Assembly: GCA_910584065.1 (NCBI GenBank)
Contig: CAJTZN010000026.1
Location: forward strand, 1 to 51,673
Reading direction: 5' to 3'
Source of the DNA: an uncultured Eubacterium sp.
Lineage (GTDB): Bacteria; Bacillota; Clostridia; Lachnospirales; Lachnospiraceae
DNA length: 51,673 nucleotides
The first letter of the stretch is position 1. Each line of letters opens with the position of its first letter. Position numbers and translations under genes: made by a program. The notes beneath the pieces were generated by a model, which was not told the origin of the DNA, searched no databases, and worked only from the letters and a program-made list of their open reading frames with translations. Shown here piece by piece: positions 7,141 to 17,162 of this stretch.

Positions 7141-8310
7141 ATGAACATGGAAAAGCTGAAAGATACTTTCACACAAATCTTTGGAGCCGGAGCAGAACCA
7201 GACATTTTCTTTGCGCCGGGGCGCGTCAACCTCATTGGCGACCATACCGACTACAATGGCGGCCATGTATTTCCGTGCGCGCTTACGCTCGGAACCTATG
7301 GACTTGTCCGCAAACGGGACGATGACACCCTGCGCCTGTATTCGGAAAATTTCAGTTCAGACGGTGTGCTCACTTCGTCCATACAAGACCTCTCTCCCTC
7401 TGGAACCGGTCTCTGGACGGATTATCCGCGGGGCGTCATCTGGGCGTTTGCCAAAAAAGGGTATACGATTGACAGCGGGATGGACATACTATTCTATGGG
7501 GATATCCCCGGCGGCGCCGGACTCTCCTCCTCTGCTTCGCTGGAAGTTTTAATGGGAACGATCCTCCGGGATACTTTTGGCTTCCATGACCTTCCCATTA
7601 CGCGGATCGCCCTGCTCGGCCAATATGCCGAAAACCATTATATCGGCACGAAGTGCGGTATCATGGATCAGTTCGCTTCCGCGGTCGGAAAAGCAGACCA
7701 TGCCATTTTCCTCGATACGTATACACTGGAATATGATCTCGTACCGATGAACCTCGGCGATATATGCCTGATCATTACGAACAGCGGCGTCACCCACAAC
7801 CTCGTATCTTCTGCCTACAATGACCGCCGCCGGGAGTGCGAGCGCGGGCTTGATATGCTGCAGAAAGTGATCGACATCAATAGTCTGGGCGACCTGAACA
7901 ATGAACAATTTGAAAGGTATCAGTTCCTAATCCCCGACGAAACGATACGCAAGCGTGTCAAACACGCCGTTTCCGAAAACCGCCGTACGGTTCACGCACT
8001 GAACGCGTTAAAAGATAACGATATTCTGGAATTTGGCCGTCTGATGAACAAATCCCACCTCTCACTGCGGGATGACTACGAAGTTTCCTGTGAAGAGATT
8101 GATTTTCTCGTCAAAACCGCGTGGGATGTGCCCGGCGTGATCGGAAGCCGCATCACGGGCGGCGGATTTGGCGGCTGCACCGTGAGCCTGGTCAAAAAAA
8201 GGAACCGCAACCTCTTTAAAAATAAATTAGCTGCGTGCTACCAGGAAGCATACGATAAGACGCCTGAATTTTATGAGGTGAGTATCGGAAACGGGGCTGG
8301 CCGACTCTGA
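7141..8310 (+). CDS. galK: Galactokinase
   Basis: 389 residues from the ATG at 7141; a longer frame from 7126 would put the ribosome binding site (AATGAGG) inside the gene. It phosphorylates galactose at C1 (Leloir pathway). The galactokinase signature GRVNLIGDHTDYNGG is near the N-terminus, the GHMP ATP motif GGAGLSSSASLEV near residue 125, and ITGGGFGGCTVSLV near the C-terminus. It is followed by galE after 78 nt, a usual pairing; no galT is seen here. Confidence 0.96.
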   Translation: MNMEKLKDTFTQIFGAGAEPDIFFAPGRVNLIGDHTDYNGGHVFPCALTLGTYGLVRKRDDDTLRLYSENFSSDGVLTSSIQDLSPSGTGLWTDYPRGVIWAFAKKGYTIDSGMDILFYGDIPGGAGLSSSASLEVLMGTILRDTFGFHDLPITRIALLGQYAENHYIGTKCGIMDQFASAVGKADHAIFLDTYTLEYDLVPMNLGDICLIITNSGVTHNLVSSAYNDRRRECERGLDMLQKVIDINSLGDLNNEQFERYQFLIPDETIRKRVKHAVSENRRTVHALNALKDNDILEFGRLMNKSHLSLRDDYEVSCEEIDFLVKTAWDVPGVIGSRITGGGFGGCTVSLVKKRNRNLFKNKLAACYQEAYDKTPEFYEVSIGNGAGRL

Positions 8311-8337
8311 CCTGCTCCTATTGTCGTATATTACCCG

Positions 8338-8359
8338 GGGTATTGATACGGAAATACCC
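8338..8359 (+). other. Short hairpin between galK and galE
   Basis: GGGTATT (8338-8344) pairs with AATACCC (8353-8359). No T run follows; it may be a processing or stability element. Confidence 0.35.
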
Positions 8360-8388
8360 TGTACTCTATTTGGAAAGGAAATCTTATC

Positions 8389-9405
8389 ATGAAAATATTA
8401 GTTACCGGCGGCGCCGGCTACATCGGATCGCATACATGCGTGGAGCTTTTGGAAAACGGTTACGAGGTCGTGGTCGTGGACAGTCTGTACAATGCCAGCC
8501 GCGAAGCCGTGAACCGCGTGGAAGGGATCACGGGTAAAAGCATCGCCTTTTATCAGGTGGATCTACTCGATCAGGAAGCATTAAATCGTGTATTTGACGA
8601 GGAAAACATCGACGCCGTCATTCACTTTGCGGGATTGAAGGCCGTCGGCGAATCCGTTTCCAAACCGATCGAATACTACCACAACAACCTGACGGGAACG
8701 CTGCACCTCGTTGACTGCATGCGCGCGCACAACGTAAAGAACATTATTTTCAGTTCCTCCGCTACCGTGTACGGGGAGCCGGCCTTTGTCCCCATTACGG
8801 AAGAGTGCCCGAAAGGTTCACCGACGAATCCCTACGGCTGGACGAAATGGATGCTGGAGCAGATCCTGACCGACCTCCACACCGCTGATGCGGAATGGAA
8901 CGTCATCCTGCTGCGCTATTTCAATCCGATCGGCGCGCACGAGAGCGGCCGCATCGGAGAAGACCCAAAAGGGATTCCCAACAATCTCGTTCCTTACGTC
9001 GCGCAGGTGGCCGTCGGCAAGCGGGAATGTCTCGGCGTGTTTGGAAATGACTATAAGACGCACGATGGCACGGGCGTCCGCGATTACATTCATGTGATGG
9101 ATCTCGCCTCCGGCCACGTAAAAGCCATCACAAAATTTTCCGACACACCGGATGTGCGGATCTACAATCTTGGAACCGGCAACGGCTACAGTGTTCTCGA
9201 CGTCGTACACGCCTATGAAAAAGCATGCGGACATGCAATCAAGTATGAGATCAAGCCCCGGCGCGCCGGCGATACCGATGAAGTTTTCTCCGACAGCGCA
9301 AAAGCGCACAGAGAACTTGGCTGGGAGGCTAGATACAATATCGACGACATGTGCGCTAGTTCCTGGAAATGGCAGAGCCAGAATCCGGATGGATATGAAA
9401 AATAA
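8389..9405 (+). CDS. galE: UDP-glucose 4-epimerase
   Basis: 338 residues, full length. It interconverts UDP-galactose and UDP-glucose. An extended SDR Rossmann fold is seen with GGAGYIGSHTCVELL at the N-terminus (NAD binding). The catalytic Ser is in SSSATVYGEP, and YGWTKWMLEQ gives the Tyr-xxx-Lys pair. The LRYFNPIGAHESG and VRDYIHVMDLA motifs are typical of GalE. The RBS GGAAAGGAAA precedes the ATG. It forms a galactose operon with galK. Confidence 0.96.
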   Translation: MKILVTGGAGYIGSHTCVELLENGYEVVVVDSLYNASREAVNRVEGITGKSIAFYQVDLLDQEALNRVFDEENIDAVIHFAGLKAVGESVSKPIEYYHNNLTGTLHLVDCMRAHNVKNIIFSSSATVYGEPAFVPITEECPKGSPTNPYGWTKWMLEQILTDLHTADAEWNVILLRYFNPIGAHESGRIGEDPKGIPNNLVPYVAQVAVGKRECLGVFGNDYKTHDGTGVRDYIHVMDLASGHVKAITKFSDTPDVRIYNLGTGNGYSVLDVVHAYEKACGHAIKYEIKPRRAGDTDEVFSDSAKAHRELGWEARYNIDDMCASSWKWQSQNPDGYEK

Positions 9406-9430
9406 AATCAGAACGATCAGACATGCAGAC

Positions 9431-9473
9431 AGCCGCCTGAACCGGTACGAATCTTACATCGGTTCCGACGGCT
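9431..9473. terminator. Inverted repeat between convergent galE and the 9.5-kb gene
   Basis: AGCCG/CGGCT (9431-9435, 9469-9473) and GAACCG/CGGTTC (9439-9444, 9460-9465) form one stem with a small internal loop. It lies between convergent genes, but no clean T run follows on either strand, so the terminator role is only likely. Confidence 0.45.
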
Positions 9474-9505
9474 GTACTACGTTCAGCCGTTCATCTGCGG
9501 CCTCA

Positions 9506-12127
9506 CTATTTCAGAAAATAATTACACTTTCTCAACATTTTCCTGTATTGCGCCGCCTTTGATTTCGGCAGCGATATTTTCAATTTCCGGTTCAGTCCAT
9601 TAAAGGACTTTTTCGTCACCTTCTTTAAGCCGGTTGTTTTAATACTCAGCTTCTTTACCTGCTTACATCCTTTGAACGCATTGGCCTGAATCGTTGTGAT
9701 CGTAAAGGAAACGCCACTTTTCTTTACATTTTTCGGAAGGACAAGGGACTTTATCTTTTTTGATTTTACGCCAATGACAGACAATTCCCCTTTTGCCCCC
9801 TTTATCTTTGTCACTTTATATTTCAGGTTTCCTGCGGTAAAGGTACTGCCCTTTTTGATATTCGGCTCTTTCCGCTCAGTCTCCCGTCCCGTCTCATCTC
9901 CGTTTCCACCGGTGTTTGCGGCCGGCGTTTCTGCCGGTTTCACAGTAGATAACGCGTCTGGAACCGTCGTCGGCTTCACATCCGGGCCCGCCGTCGAGGT
10001 CCCTCCCGGTTGTGCCGTTGCAATGGCGCCTGGATCCGCGGTCGAGGTCGCATCCGGATCTGCCGTCGGAGTTAAGCCTGGGACTTCAGTCGGTGTTACT
10101 CCCGGATCCGCAGTTGAAATTGCACCCGGGTCTTTCGTCGCCCTTACATCCGGATCTGTCGTCGGCGACGTCCCCGGATTTTTCGTTGGTCTCACGCCCG
10201 GTTTTTCCGTCGAGGTCACACCTGGCCTTTCCGTCGAAATTACTCCTGGCCTTTCCGTCGAAATTACTCCTGGCCTTTCCGTCGAAATTACTCCTGGATC
10301 CGCGGTTGATGATGAACCCGGCTCTTTTGTCGAAATCGCGCCTGGCACTTCGGTCGGTGTTATCCCTGGATCCGCGGTTGACATCGCGCCCGGATCTTTG
10401 GTCGGCTTCACGCCCGGTTCCGCTGTAGGCGCTGCCGTCGGCTCCACGCCTCCTCCCACCGTGACTTCACAGGACGCCGTCGCTTTTCCGGCAGATGACT
10501 TCGCGTAGATCGTTGCCGTTCCTGTCCCGCGTATCACGATGTGTATCGCTTCTCCCCGCTCTGCTCTTACATAAGGCGTGATAACATCCGCCACCCTCTC
10601 ATTCGAGGAATAAAAGGTAATATAATCATCATTTCCCGCGGCAGCGGACGAAATCGTGATGACCTGTTCCTCATCACTCGGATCATCCACTACCAACTCC
10701 GTCTCCGATAGGGAAATTGCGGTTGCCGGAACCTGTGCCGCAAACGATTCCGCTGTATCCTCCAATAGGAACATACTGTAATCCTGTGGAGCAGAGTACG
10801 AATATCCGTTAAGTTCAAGTGCCTCCGCCACTCTTCTCATAACCTCCATATCGGACAACAGCATCCGGCAGTTCTCTTCTGGCGCCAGAACTTTTGCCCG
10901 CTTCACGAAATCCCCTGCCGCTTCCACATCGCCGATCGTTTCTGCCGTCCCATATGCAGCATACCTGACATAATACGTATAATCCATATTGTCCCCGAAT
11001 GCCGGCATCGCGTACTGCCAGTCAAATCCACTTCCGGTCGTTGAATCCGGCGTATGCCGTTTAGCGAAATTACTTTTCGGCATCGCAAAAAAGATGTACT
11101 GGTTCCCCTTAGAATTCTTCGGATCGTCCCAGGTCGCATCCATACAATAATAAACCTTTCCCCCGTCAAAAGAAACCGCGTTCCAGGCGTGGCCTCCGCC
11201 GCCTGCCTGCCCTACGATATATACATTCGGCACGTCCAGAATATTCAACATAAACGAGAGGGCTTTTGCATACCCTTCACAAACTGATTTGTTATGAGCC
11301 GGATCGAATACACCAACTACACTATGCGCCCAATCCTCAGACTCCGGCGTTGAACCATCAGCTTTATATGCGTAGTCGATCGACTCGATCAGATGGTTAT
11401 AGACGACCCGTACCTTTTCATATGTGCCATCTGTCTGATCCGCCTCGTCCAGATAGCCCAAAACAGCGCTCTCAATCGTCGTATACATCTCCCTCACACC
11501 GCGGAGGTCAGTCTCATAATCACTCTCTACAACAGGCATCAATTCTGTAGTGGAATACGCGATACCGCCGAGCCAGAACAACCAGGGGTGATCCGCTCGA
11601 AAAGCTACCCATGCCCGCTTCGCCTGCTCGAGATCAATGCCGGCCTCTATATAATTTACTTTAAACGGGGTATATTGTACCGTCCCGTCACCATAGCGGA
11701 TTGATTGGAACTCCGCTTCTGACAAGTCGGTGCGGTCAAAATTCGCCAGTGACGTTTCTAACAACTGGTAAAATTCCTGCTGGCCTTCGGAAAGACTTGA
11801 AAACCCATATGTTCCAGTTCCTTTTTGAAAAATCGTCTGGGAACGTCTGGCGCGATACAGCGATACCCCTTCATAAGAAGGTACTCTCGCCGCCTGCTCG
11901 TCATCCACCTGAACGGCATCCGGCGTTTTAAGTCCTCCTGACGGTAATTCTGGCTCCGCCGTATCTGCCACCTGGCCGGCGCCGGATACTGACTCCTCCA
12001 ATATCCGGCTATCCGATAAAGACACGCCGGCTGCTGCCATACAATCCTGCGCAGAGCAAACGGTACTTCCTATCAGAGCCGCGCATAGCACAAGTGCCAG
12101 TACCGATCTAATCCTTTTTCCTCTCAT
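9506..12127 (-). CDS. Secreted transglutaminase-like protein with Pro/Thr-rich repeats and LRR-type tail
   Basis: 873 residues. A signal peptide (RKRIR-type charged start, hydrophobic to about residue 24) leads to a transglutaminase-like domain. The triad is Cys283 (SVCEGYAKAL), His313 (GGHAWNAV) and Asp330 (YYCMDATWDD). A BIG2-like region (about 470-558) follows, then about 22 repeats of an 8-residue PG-x-x-(S/P)T-x-x unit (about 561-745). The C-terminal 100 residues are Lys-rich and BspA/LRR_5-like (IQANAFKGCKQVKKLSI). It is last in a three-gene operon, one base after the GH3 stop. The natural substrate is unknown; family members act as cysteine proteases or crosslinkers. Confidence 0.85.
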   Translation of the reverse strand: MRGKRIRSVLALVLCAALIGSTVCSAQDCMAAAGVSLSDSRILEESVSGAGQVADTAEPELPSGGLKTPDAVQVDDEQAARVPSYEGVSLYRARRSQTIFQKGTGTYGFSSLSEGQQEFYQLLETSLANFDRTDLSEAEFQSIRYGDGTVQYTPFKVNYIEAGIDLEQAKRAWVAFRADHPWLFWLGGIAYSTTELMPVVESDYETDLRGVREMYTTIESAVLGYLDEADQTDGTYEKVRVVYNHLIESIDYAYKADGSTPESEDWAHSVVGVFDPAHNKSVCEGYAKALSFMLNILDVPNVYIVGQAGGGGHAWNAVSFDGGKVYYCMDATWDDPKNSKGNQYIFFAMPKSNFAKRHTPDSTTGSGFDWQYAMPAFGDNMDYTYYVRYAAYGTAETIGDVEAAGDFVKRAKVLAPEENCRMLLSDMEVMRRVAEALELNGYSYSAPQDYSMFLLEDTAESFAAQVPATAISLSETELVVDDPSDEEQVITISSAAAGNDDYITFYSSNERVADVITPYVRAERGEAIHIVIRGTGTATIYAKSSAGKATASCEVTVGGGVEPTAAPTAEPGVKPTKDPGAMSTADPGITPTEVPGAISTKEPGSSSTADPGVISTERPGVISTERPGVISTERPGVTSTEKPGVRPTKNPGTSPTTDPDVRATKDPGAISTADPGVTPTEVPGLTPTADPDATSTADPGAIATAQPGGTSTAGPDVKPTTVPDALSTVKPAETPAANTGGNGDETGRETERKEPNIKKGSTFTAGNLKYKVTKIKGAKGELSVIGVKSKKIKSLVLPKNVKKSGVSFTITTIQANAFKGCKQVKKLSIKTTGLKKVTKKSFNGLNRKLKISLPKSKAAQYRKMLRKCNYFLK
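10221..10292 (-). repeat. Three perfect 24-bp tandem repeats in coding sequence
   Basis: Units at 10221-10244, 10245-10268 and 10269-10292 are identical and encode the 8-residue period of the Pro/Thr linker (STERPGVI). They lie within a longer array of diverged 24-bp units. Contiguous and in frame, so likely to vary in copy number. Confidence 0.9.
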
Positions 12128-12128
12128 T

Positions 12129-14606
12129 TCATTCCTCTCCTTTCAGGGCATGGCCCTCACTGTTATAAAACCTCTGAAACGCCGGTGTTGTCATGAGCTG
12201 GCGGCAGATATTGGCCGCATTCCTCTGCAGCTCGCCGCGCGTAAGAATGCCTGCCCGCAGCTCTTCCAGCGTATTATCCCCCGTCGCGTTCCGATCGGCG
12301 TGTTCACAAACCATATACAGGTCATTCTGCGCCATGGCCATCGCCGCGAGATCAGTTTTATCCGCTTTTTCACTCTGTCCCTGGCGGCTGATCTTTGCCC
12401 ACCAGTCCGTCATGACGATTCCCTCAAATCCCCACTCGTTTCGTAAAATCTCCGTATTTAACTCAAACCGCCCGGCTGTCCAGACACCATTGAGTGAACC
12501 GTACGTTGTCATAATGGAATCCGCTCCACCCTCCTTGACGGCGATCTCGAACCCTTTGAGATAAATTTCCCTCAGCGCCCGCTCGGAAACAACGCTGTCA
12601 ATCTCCATTCGTTTCGTCTCCTGATTGTTGGCGGCAAAATGTTTGAGCGTTCCGGTCACACCGGCGCTTTTCAGGCCTCGGAGCACGGCAGCAGCCATTT
12701 TCCCCGTTAAGAACGGATCTTCTGAAAAATACTCAAAGTTGCGCCCATTCAGTGGGTGTCTGTGAATGTTTACCCCCGGCCCCAGCAGATTATCGACGTG
12801 ATGGCTTACCATTTCCGCCCCGGTAAACGAATAGAGTTTCTGTATCAATGACAGGTCAAACGTGCACGCCATCAATGTCCCGTTCGGCAGGCTGAACGCC
12901 TTCTCCCCGCTGTCCCTCCGTATGCCGGACGGGCCGTCCGAACAGCAGCCACACGGGATGCCGAGCGATTTCAAATGTTCGGAAACGCCGCCATAGGCCG
13001 CAGCCGTCCCCGGTGCGACTTTCGGACTGTTCATCCCCTCTCCGCGTATGATGCAGCACAGATCGTCGTCACTGAACTGGGCGATAAACTGTTCCATCGA
13101 AACCGTTCCCTCGTCCACGTCGCGCAGACGGTAGCCTTTGTCGCCAGTATAAGGGATTTCCGGCGGGATCTGGCCCTTTCTCTTTGCCGCCTCCTGCTCG
13201 CCGCCTGCCGGCACCGGTTCATACGCGATTTCCAGATCTCCGACACCTGCATTATTTCCAAAACCTACAATTTCCGCCACTTTTGAGCCTTCATTTTCTC
13301 CACTTCCGAAACCATCGTATTCCTCCGCTCCTCCCGCACCGGGCACCTGCGGCCGCATCCGCTCAAACGGCACAGGGGGCGCGAGATTTTGTGCCAACTC
13401 CTGCACGATATGTAAGCTGTCAAGTGAAAACTGACCGGAACATCGGGCATCTCTCACATTTTTTCCTATGTATACGCGGTATGTACCAGGTTCGAGCACA
13501 TAGCAGTACGGCCGGCCCGTAACGCCGGAATCATCATACGACGCATAATCATAGCAGGATATGTGAAACGGCAGGGACGCCGTTTCCCCCGGCCTCAATT
13601 CCTCCGTCTTGGCAAACGCCGCCAGCACCCGGGACGGTTTGCCCAAAACGCCCTGCGGCGCCTCCACATAAACCTGGACCACCTGTTTTCCCGACACGGC
13701 TCCGCTATTTGTTACATCAACGGAAAAGGACAGATCGCCATGATCTTCTTTCCACCCGTGCACCGTCTCCTCGAACTCCGTGTACGAGAGTCCGTACCCA
13801 AACGGATATAAAACGGCGTGTTTCGCCATTGTCTCGAAATAGCGGTATCCCACATAAATATCCTCTTGATAATAATTTCTTACCTCATCGCCGAAATTGC
13901 GCGCGGACGGGTAATCCCCGATCCGGCCCGCGATCGTATCCGCCAGCCGTCCCGACGGATTCACGGCCCCGGTCAGCACATCCGCCACGCCGTAACCGCC
14001 GGTCATTCCCCCCTGCCACACATAGAGCAGGGCATCACAGGCCTGCAGGCACGGATGTCCCGTTTCGATGATATTTCCCACATTAAATAATACGATGACG
14101 CGCTCGAAATGAGCACGTACCCGTTCCAGCATTTCCACCTCCGCATCGGCGAGGCGGTAGGAACCTTTCTCATCCGCGTGGTCGCGGTCCTCCCCCGCGG
14201 TTCTGCCGATAATAACGAGCGCCGCATCGTTTCGGCGGCCAGCCGTTTCTAACAGTTCCTCCTCCAACGGCATTTCGACCTGCGACCAGGGCTCTTTCGC
14301 CCAGCCCTCGCCCTCATCAAACTCATGTTCCACTTCCCACGCGTCATACGCCGCCAGCACATCCGCATCCACGATGACATCCGGCGTCTCGAGCAGGGCA
14401 TCCAAAATGCCCGTGACGTGTGAAACATTGACCAGTCCCCCCGAACCCGTACCGCTCTTATAATAATGGCGCTGTATCCTCCCAAACACAGCTACCCTGC
14501 CGCCTTTTACAAGCGGCAGGGCAGCATGTTCGTTCTTTAATAGCACGCATCCTTCCGCGGCGGCAAGCCTTGCCGCCGACAGGTATTCGTTCCAGTCCAA
14601 TTCCAT
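12129..14606 (-). CDS. Beta-glucosidase-type glycoside hydrolase family 3, domain-permuted
   Basis: 825 residues. The domain order is reversed from common GH3 enzymes. The alpha/beta-sandwich part comes first (AAEGCVLLKNEHAALPL at residue 16; KSGTGSGGLVN), followed by an Fn3-like domain (KQVVQVYVEAP). The TIM-barrel part is last, with GPSGIRRDSGE, GPGVNIHRHPLNGRNFEYFSEDP, TLKHFAANNQE and GIVMTDWW (nucleophile Asp near residue 734). No signal peptide is seen, so it is probably cytoplasmic and splits imported beta-glucosides. The start has RBS TGGAGGAT. It is 26 nt after the upstream Ig-like gene and one base before the transglutaminase gene. Confidence 0.92.
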   Translation of the reverse strand: MELDWNEYLSAARLAAAEGCVLLKNEHAALPLVKGGRVAVFGRIQRHYYKSGTGSGGLVNVSHVTGILDALLETPDVIVDADVLAAYDAWEVEHEFDEGEGWAKEPWSQVEMPLEEELLETAGRRNDAALVIIGRTAGEDRDHADEKGSYRLADAEVEMLERVRAHFERVIVLFNVGNIIETGHPCLQACDALLYVWQGGMTGGYGVADVLTGAVNPSGRLADTIAGRIGDYPSARNFGDEVRNYYQEDIYVGYRYFETMAKHAVLYPFGYGLSYTEFEETVHGWKEDHGDLSFSVDVTNSGAVSGKQVVQVYVEAPQGVLGKPSRVLAAFAKTEELRPGETASLPFHISCYDYASYDDSGVTGRPYCYVLEPGTYRVYIGKNVRDARCSGQFSLDSLHIVQELAQNLAPPVPFERMRPQVPGAGGAEEYDGFGSGENEGSKVAEIVGFGNNAGVGDLEIAYEPVPAGGEQEAAKRKGQIPPEIPYTGDKGYRLRDVDEGTVSMEQFIAQFSDDDLCCIIRGEGMNSPKVAPGTAAAYGGVSEHLKSLGIPCGCCSDGPSGIRRDSGEKAFSLPNGTLMACTFDLSLIQKLYSFTGAEMVSHHVDNLLGPGVNIHRHPLNGRNFEYFSEDPFLTGKMAAAVLRGLKSAGVTGTLKHFAANNQETKRMEIDSVVSERALREIYLKGFEIAVKEGGADSIMTTYGSLNGVWTAGRFELNTEILRNEWGFEGIVMTDWWAKISRQGQSEKADKTDLAAMAMAQNDLYMVCEHADRNATGDNTLEELRAGILTRGELQRNAANICRQLMTTPAFQRFYNSEGHALKGEE

Positions 14607-14632
14607 GCGTTATCCTCCATTAAACTTATTGA

Positions 14633-17029
14633 TCAATAATTGATCCTCTGTATCCCGACTACTTTCCCCGCCCGGACATACACATACAGATACGAATTTC
14701 CGCTTTGAAATACCCATTGAATGCTTCCGGTTCCATAATCATTTTTACGTACCGGATACCCCCATGTCGTGAGAGCCGCATTAGAAGCAGACATTCCTTT
14801 TGAAATTGTATTCCCATAATAAACCATGACTTTTTCGTTATCCTTCTTCTTTCCAAACTTGTCCTTTAACTCGACGGAAACCCTCGAACCAGCAGACGGT
14901 TTTTTCTTTAACTTGAACAAAATCTTTTTCTTTTTCCCGTTTGCTTTGATCTGTTTGATATAGGTCTTTCCTGCCGCTTTTACAACTACTTTGTCTCCCT
15001 TTCCCGGTCTTCTCACCGTAACAGAAACGGACGAACTGTTTCGGTAAACATTCCCATTGATCGATACCGAACCGCTGCTTAATTTCGTCTTAATTGTTTT
15101 AGAATTCGTATATCCCTGCGGAGAGATCACAGACACCTCTATTTTAGTTCCCGCCCTTTGGCTTTTCACCTTTGCAGAAAACCTGCCGCGTTTGTTTGCT
15201 TTGGTCCGGTATGTTTTCTTTCCATACTGGATCGTTACAGCACAGCCAGACCACGTTGTTCCTGAAATTTTCTTATCGCTGGAGTACACGGTATCTATCT
15301 TAATGGCCGGGCATATATTCTCAAGTAAAATATCACGTGACATAACATAACCATCTGCGTCTTCCACGTGCAGCTGAATCCTTTTTCCTATTTTCTGTTT
15401 TGGATAACTGCATTTAAACCGAAACGCATTCTCTTCCACATCTTCCAGATCCATTTCTTCCAAATCGTCTTCTGAATAGGAAGATAAGTCCATTTTACTT
15501 AACTCACACGGATATATTTTTCCATCAATCACTACTGAAGCAGATGTAACATTACTTTCCAGTAACCAGTTTTCTTCTCTATCACCCAGATAAACCACTC
15601 CGTCTATCCGATCCGTCTCTGCCGTATAACGAAAATCATACTGTTTATCTGCTATTTTCAGTATGTCAGGTTTGTCAGTCATCTCTGACGTTGTATCATC
15701 CTGGATCCATGCGGACAACATTGTACCCGGTTTCTGCTTGGGATACCTAACCGTAACACGGCCGTCATTCTCTTTTGTCGAAACTTCGCTCGAATATTCT
15801 TTTCCATCAATACTTACGCAGACCTTAGCTCCCGTTGGTACGTTATATGCCTCCAGCCGCTGTAAAAGGGCTATACGAGTATTCACGCTGATGTATTCAT
15901 ATTTGTTACTCACATACACTGTATCTTCAAACTGACATCCATGAGCATCACGAAAAACAAGTTGTAACCAATTATGTCCTTTTATGATCGGATAGGACAG
16001 CGAAAAACTTCCATCCTCAGATATTTCTGTGGAATACTCCTTTACTCCTATTGTGACAGACACCAACGTAGGTTTTTGACCACAATCATTTGCTCTTACG
16101 TTACCGACCACTTTCTTAGGATAGGCATGTGAGGTGACATTGTACTTGGACAGCTCACAATCTTTCACCTTATAATATCCTTTTTCCGAACAACTGCCCA
16201 CGGTACTTTCCATCCAAACAGAAACTTCATTGATCTCCTGCGGGATCGACGGATATGTAACGACCATTTTTCTACGCACATACTCCTCACCTGCACCGTA
16301 TTCACTGTAATAAACCGTTCCGTTTATTTCCACACAGATCCTTTCGTCAGGATCCAGCGACTGACTCATAAAAGAAACCCCGTCACGCCATACTTCAATG
16401 CTAGGCATCCTCATGTCTTTATCCCGAATACTGACATTCATAACACTCTGACACCCATATCCGTCTTCCAGATACAATTTAACTTCTGTTCCTATCGCCT
16501 GTTTCGGATAAGAAATCTCAAAATAACCGTTTTCATTCTTTACCGCCTCATATTTTTCAAATGCAACTTCCGCATAGATGTGGGAAATCTCATCCTCATA
16601 ATAATAACCAGTCAGGCGATTTGGATATGGCTCTATACTCCTTGCATAAAAGTAATGCTCTCTCACGGATCCGGTATACAAATCTGTTCTTGCACCATCC
16701 CTGTCCTCCACCCATACAACATAATTTCCCGCTGCCAAAGACTTCCCATCCACAAAATCCAGTTCAAACTTCTGACTGCTGCTCGTGATAGAGACTGGAC
16801 ACCGGACGATTTCATCCCCCTCTCCTGTATCTCCCACACAAACAAACGCTTCCTGGGCAGCATCCACGTTATCTAACCGAAAAGACAGTCCTGTATGACC
16901 AATGCTTACCATAGATAGTTCCCATTGCAATTTTTTTGTCTCCTCATCTGCCGACGCCGAAACACCCCCAAATAAACTAATAAACATGGCAAGACTTAAA
17001 ACTAAGCCTATCATTCGTTTCATTTTCAA
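14633..17029 (-). CDS. Secreted multi-domain Ig-like repeat protein
   Basis: 798 residues with a clear signal peptide (MKMKRMIGLVLSLAMFISLF… ending VSASA). The mature part is a string of related Ig-like units of about 90 residues, recognisable by the repeated YPKQ-x-x-GT/GK strand followed by an LHVEDADGY- or YLEDGYGCQS-type strand. The last part (NTISKGMSASNAALTTWGYPV…GSIQWVF…VVGIQRINY) looks like a small separate domain. No cell-wall sorting motif was seen. It is first gene of the operon with GH3 and the transglutaminase-like protein. Adhesion or wall-associated function is an inference. Confidence 0.75.
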   Translation of the reverse strand: MKMKRMIGLVLSLAMFISLFGGVSASADEETKKLQWELSMVSIGHTGLSFRLDNVDAAQEAFVCVGDTGEGDEIVRCPVSITSSSQKFELDFVDGKSLAAGNYVVWVEDRDGARTDLYTGSVREHYFYARSIEPYPNRLTGYYYEDEISHIYAEVAFEKYEAVKNENGYFEISYPKQAIGTEVKLYLEDGYGCQSVMNVSIRDKDMRMPSIEVWRDGVSFMSQSLDPDERICVEINGTVYYSEYGAGEEYVRRKMVVTYPSIPQEINEVSVWMESTVGSCSEKGYYKVKDCELSKYNVTSHAYPKKVVGNVRANDCGQKPTLVSVTIGVKEYSTEISEDGSFSLSYPIIKGHNWLQLVFRDAHGCQFEDTVYVSNKYEYISVNTRIALLQRLEAYNVPTGAKVCVSIDGKEYSSEVSTKENDGRVTVRYPKQKPGTMLSAWIQDDTTSEMTDKPDILKIADKQYDFRYTAETDRIDGVVYLGDREENWLLESNVTSASVVIDGKIYPCELSKMDLSSYSEDDLEEMDLEDVEENAFRFKCSYPKQKIGKRIQLHVEDADGYVMSRDILLENICPAIKIDTVYSSDKKISGTTWSGCAVTIQYGKKTYRTKANKRGRFSAKVKSQRAGTKIEVSVISPQGYTNSKTIKTKLSSGSVSINGNVYRNSSSVSVTVRRPGKGDKVVVKAAGKTYIKQIKANGKKKKILFKLKKKPSAGSRVSVELKDKFGKKKDNEKVMVYYGNTISKGMSASNAALTTWGYPVRKNDYGTGSIQWVFQSGNSYLYVYVRAGKVVGIQRINY

Positions 17030-17079
17030 AACCCCTTTCTCTCCAAAAAGTAAAATCTAAATCTATATTTATATTACTT

Positions 17080-17109
17080 ATTATACTTTGTCTTGTGAAC
17101 CTATGTCAA
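17080..17109 (-). promoter_or_regulatory. Promoter of the Ig-like/GH3/transglutaminase operon
   Basis: On the (-) strand TTGACA (17104-17109) and TATAAT (17080-17085) are spaced by 18 bp. Confidence 0.7.
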
Positions 17110-17162
17110 TATCGTTTTTGTTCTTCCTTTTTTCACTTTTTACAATTTAATTGATTTTTCTT

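Noticed and set aside
9431..9473. Strong bidirectional terminator
   Set aside because: The stem is good, but no T run follows on either strand; kept only as a weak call.
10221..10292. Short regular repeats as a CRISPR array
   Set aside because: Units are contiguous without spacers and lie in frame inside a gene.
9696..10508. 270-codon (+) frame with VGFTPGSAVE-type repeats
   Set aside because: Mirror of the Pro/Thr repeat array of the (-) strand transglutaminase-like gene; regular period of 24 bp keeps all frames open.
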